From Jejuia sp049889775 (GTDB taxonomy: Bacteria > Bacteroidota > Bacteroidia > Flavobacteriales > Flavobacteriaceae): a DNA stretch of 64,000 nucleotides. Numbering within the stretch: the first letter of the stretch is position 1; each line of letters begins with the position of its first letter. Below the pieces are notes generated by a model that saw only the letters and a list, made by a program, of their open reading frames with translations, ran no database searches and had not been told where the DNA came from. This document shows, in pieces, positions 62,778-64,000 of the stretch. The stretch covers positions 1 to 64,000 of the forward strand of contig JBMHCT010000030.1 of NCBI GenBank assembly GCA_049889775.1. The letters run 5' to 3'. Position numbers and translations under genes: made by a program.

Positions 62778-64000
62778 TTATTCTAGCCTTATATCATCAA
62801 AATAATAGACGCCATCTGAAGTTGTAGTTTCTCCGTCGGTACCTTCAGGATTATCTGGTTTTATTACCAACTGGTTAAGACCTGTATTACTTGGAGGAAT
62901 ACCTGTAAATGTTATTGATACCTCTGTCCAAGTATTCGCATCAGTAATTGTTGCAAATTGAGGCCCTGGGTTTCCAGAATCTGATGGCTGCGGATCTGAA
63001 TTAACTTCAAACCTCATAACCACATTAGCTCTTGTAGAATACACTTTAAACTTAAATGTTTTAGTGGCGTCAAAATTACTTGGGAATGCGTTTTGGAAAC
63101 CAGCCCATCTATTGCTTCCAGAAGCCTTATTAACTCTTAAAACGTAATCAGAAGTATTGATACCTGTTTTAGAAGGGTTATCATCAAGACTTGTTGTCAT
63201 GCTGCCACTATCTGTAAAAGTGCTTATAAACGATTCACAGGATTCAAAGTTTACTGGGAATGAAGTTGCAGCAACAGCATCTCCCGAACAACCTCCACCA
63301 GTGCCGCCAGAACCTCCGCCTCCACCGCCAGAGGATCCTAGATTCAGTTTTAAATCATCAAAATAATAAACGTTAGTATTCGCTGGTCCTTCAAGGTCGA
63401 AGAATATAACAAGCCTATCATATTTGTCACTATCAGCAGCATTAAATGGAATGATAAGCTCCTCCCACTCATTGGTTTTTGTTGTAGTAGCAGTTGAGGC
63501 CCTGTCACCAGAAGTGGTCGCTCCCGCAGAGGTTTTATCCTCCAGCTTCAATGTAACTTTATAACCCGATACTGGCGAAAATACCTTAATTGAAAAATTA
63601 GAATTATCTGTAATAGTGAATTTGTCAGCAAAGTCAATCTGTAAATTATCCCATGGTTGTACCCCAGATTTGGTAACCTTACCTACTTTACACGATGCAT
63701 TTACAACATTATCAAAGTCTGGGTTATCTACGTATTCATAGGTTACATTATCTTGGAAGAACTTGTCTAGTTCGCTTCCTTGAGCTGCGGTCGTCCCCGG
63801 ATCATCCATAAAGCTTAAATTAAAGCTATCTGGATTCAAGGATTGCATGGTTTCTGCTTCGCACTGGCCACCGCCGCCTCCAGTACCTAGATTCAATTTA
63901 ATATCATCGATAAAATATGCGTTGGTGTTAGCTGCTCCTTGTAAATCAAAGAATATTACCATTTTGTCATACTTTCCACTATCAACAGCATTGAAAGGAA
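62778..64000 (-). CDS. Surface glycan-binding protein with tandem beta-sandwich modules, N-terminal part outside window
   Basis: At least 406 residues visible; the frame is open to the right window edge and the N-terminus is missing. Two nearly alike modules are seen (sharing YDKMVIFFDLQGAANTNAY / YDRLVIFFDLEGPANTNVY and D-DIKLNLG), each followed by a Gly-rich linker (SSGGGGGGSGGTGGG), and a third, different module at the C-terminus (DATKTFKFKVYSTRANVVMRFEV...GVYYFDDIRLE). No T9SS sorting domain at the end, so it is likely a SusE/F- or SGBP-like lipoprotein binding glucan at the surface. Modules are carbohydrate-binding-like; no catalytic residues seen. Confidence 0.75.
   Translation of the reverse strand, partial: PFNAVDSGKYDKMVIFFDLQGAANTNAYFIDDIKLNLGTGGGGGQCEAETMQSLNPDSFNLSFMDDPGTTAAQGSELDKFFQDNVTYEYVDNPDFDNVVNASCKVGKVTKSGVQPWDNLQIDFADKFTITDNSNFSIKVFSPVSGYKVTLKLEDKTSAGATTSGDRASTATTTKTNEWEELIIPFNAADSDKYDRLVIFFDLEGPANTNVYYFDDLKLNLGSSGGGGGGSGGTGGGCSGDAVAATSFPVNFESCESFISTFTDSGSMTTSLDDNPSKTGINTSDYVLRVNKASGSNRWAGFQNAFPSNFDATKTFKFKVYSTRANVVMRFEVNSDPQPSDSGNPGPQFATITDANTWTEVSITFTGIPPSNTGLNQLVIKPDNPEGTDGETTTSDGVYYFDDIRLE

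Noticed and set aside
1..64000. CRISPR array, insertion sequence, prophage or toxin-antitoxin genes
   Set aside because: No regularly spaced repeats, transposase, integrase, phage structural genes or paired toxin/antitoxin frames were seen.

Overview
The window is a stretch of chromosome from an AT-rich marine member of the Flavobacteriaceae (Bacteroidota). Four things point there: a C-terminal type IX secretion sorting domain, many lipoprotein-type glycan enzymes arranged in polysaccharide-utilisation loci, a TonB receptor paired with a DUF4249 lipoprotein, and several promoters of the Bacteroidota type (TTTG, then 17-23 bases, then TAnnTTTG). The species cannot be named from the sequence.

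Left locus (1-17519). This is a run of plus-strand secreted or lipoprotein glycan enzymes: GH2 beta-galactosidase (cut by the window edge), a nucleoside-hydrolase-like/GH43 fusion, a GH117-type enzyme, an alpha-glucuronidase-like enzyme of unclear family, a GH3 with an inserted PA14 domain, and a DUF1080 protein. A divergent AraC-type regulator separates this group from a second GH117-type enzyme and a large GH2-like enzyme. Two GH117 members suggest an anhydro-L-galactose-containing galactan (agar or porphyran type). No sulfatase and no SusC/SusD pair lies inside the window.

Housekeeping middle (17541-44341). On the minus strand there is an ECF sigma factor / membrane anti-sigma-like / DUF4097 / barrel operon, a GIN-domain lipoprotein, a DUF4249-TonB receptor pair, an OmpH-like chaperone, a methyltransferase, mnmG, ybeY and a giant DUF4175 membrane protein. 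Two parS-like palindromes (core GTTCCACGTGGAAC) flank mnmG, which suggests proximity to the replication origin. Further right are gltX, an HD phosphohydrolase, an SGNH hydrolase, a stomatin-type SPFH protein, a secreted protein interrupted by an in-frame amber codon, a GNAT protein, a DUF1761 protein, glnS, folB, tRNA-Cys and a LysE-type exporter.

Right locus (44435-64000). All genes are on the minus strand. A T9SS-exported carbohydrate-binding-like protein and an FG-GAP/ASPIC lipoprotein are followed by a beta-glucan operon: two GH17 enzymes without signal peptides, each next to its own GPH-type sugar:cation symporter, a small membrane protein, a GH30 lipoprotein, two paralogous GH17-type enzymes (one a lipoprotein, one without export signal) and a GH149-type beta-1,3-glucan phosphorylase. 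A tandem-module glycan-binding protein lies upstream, behind a terminator. The likely logic is trimming of laminarin-like glucan outside the cytoplasm, uptake of oligosaccharides by the symporters, and cytoplasmic hydrolysis plus phosphorolysis to glucose-1-phosphate.
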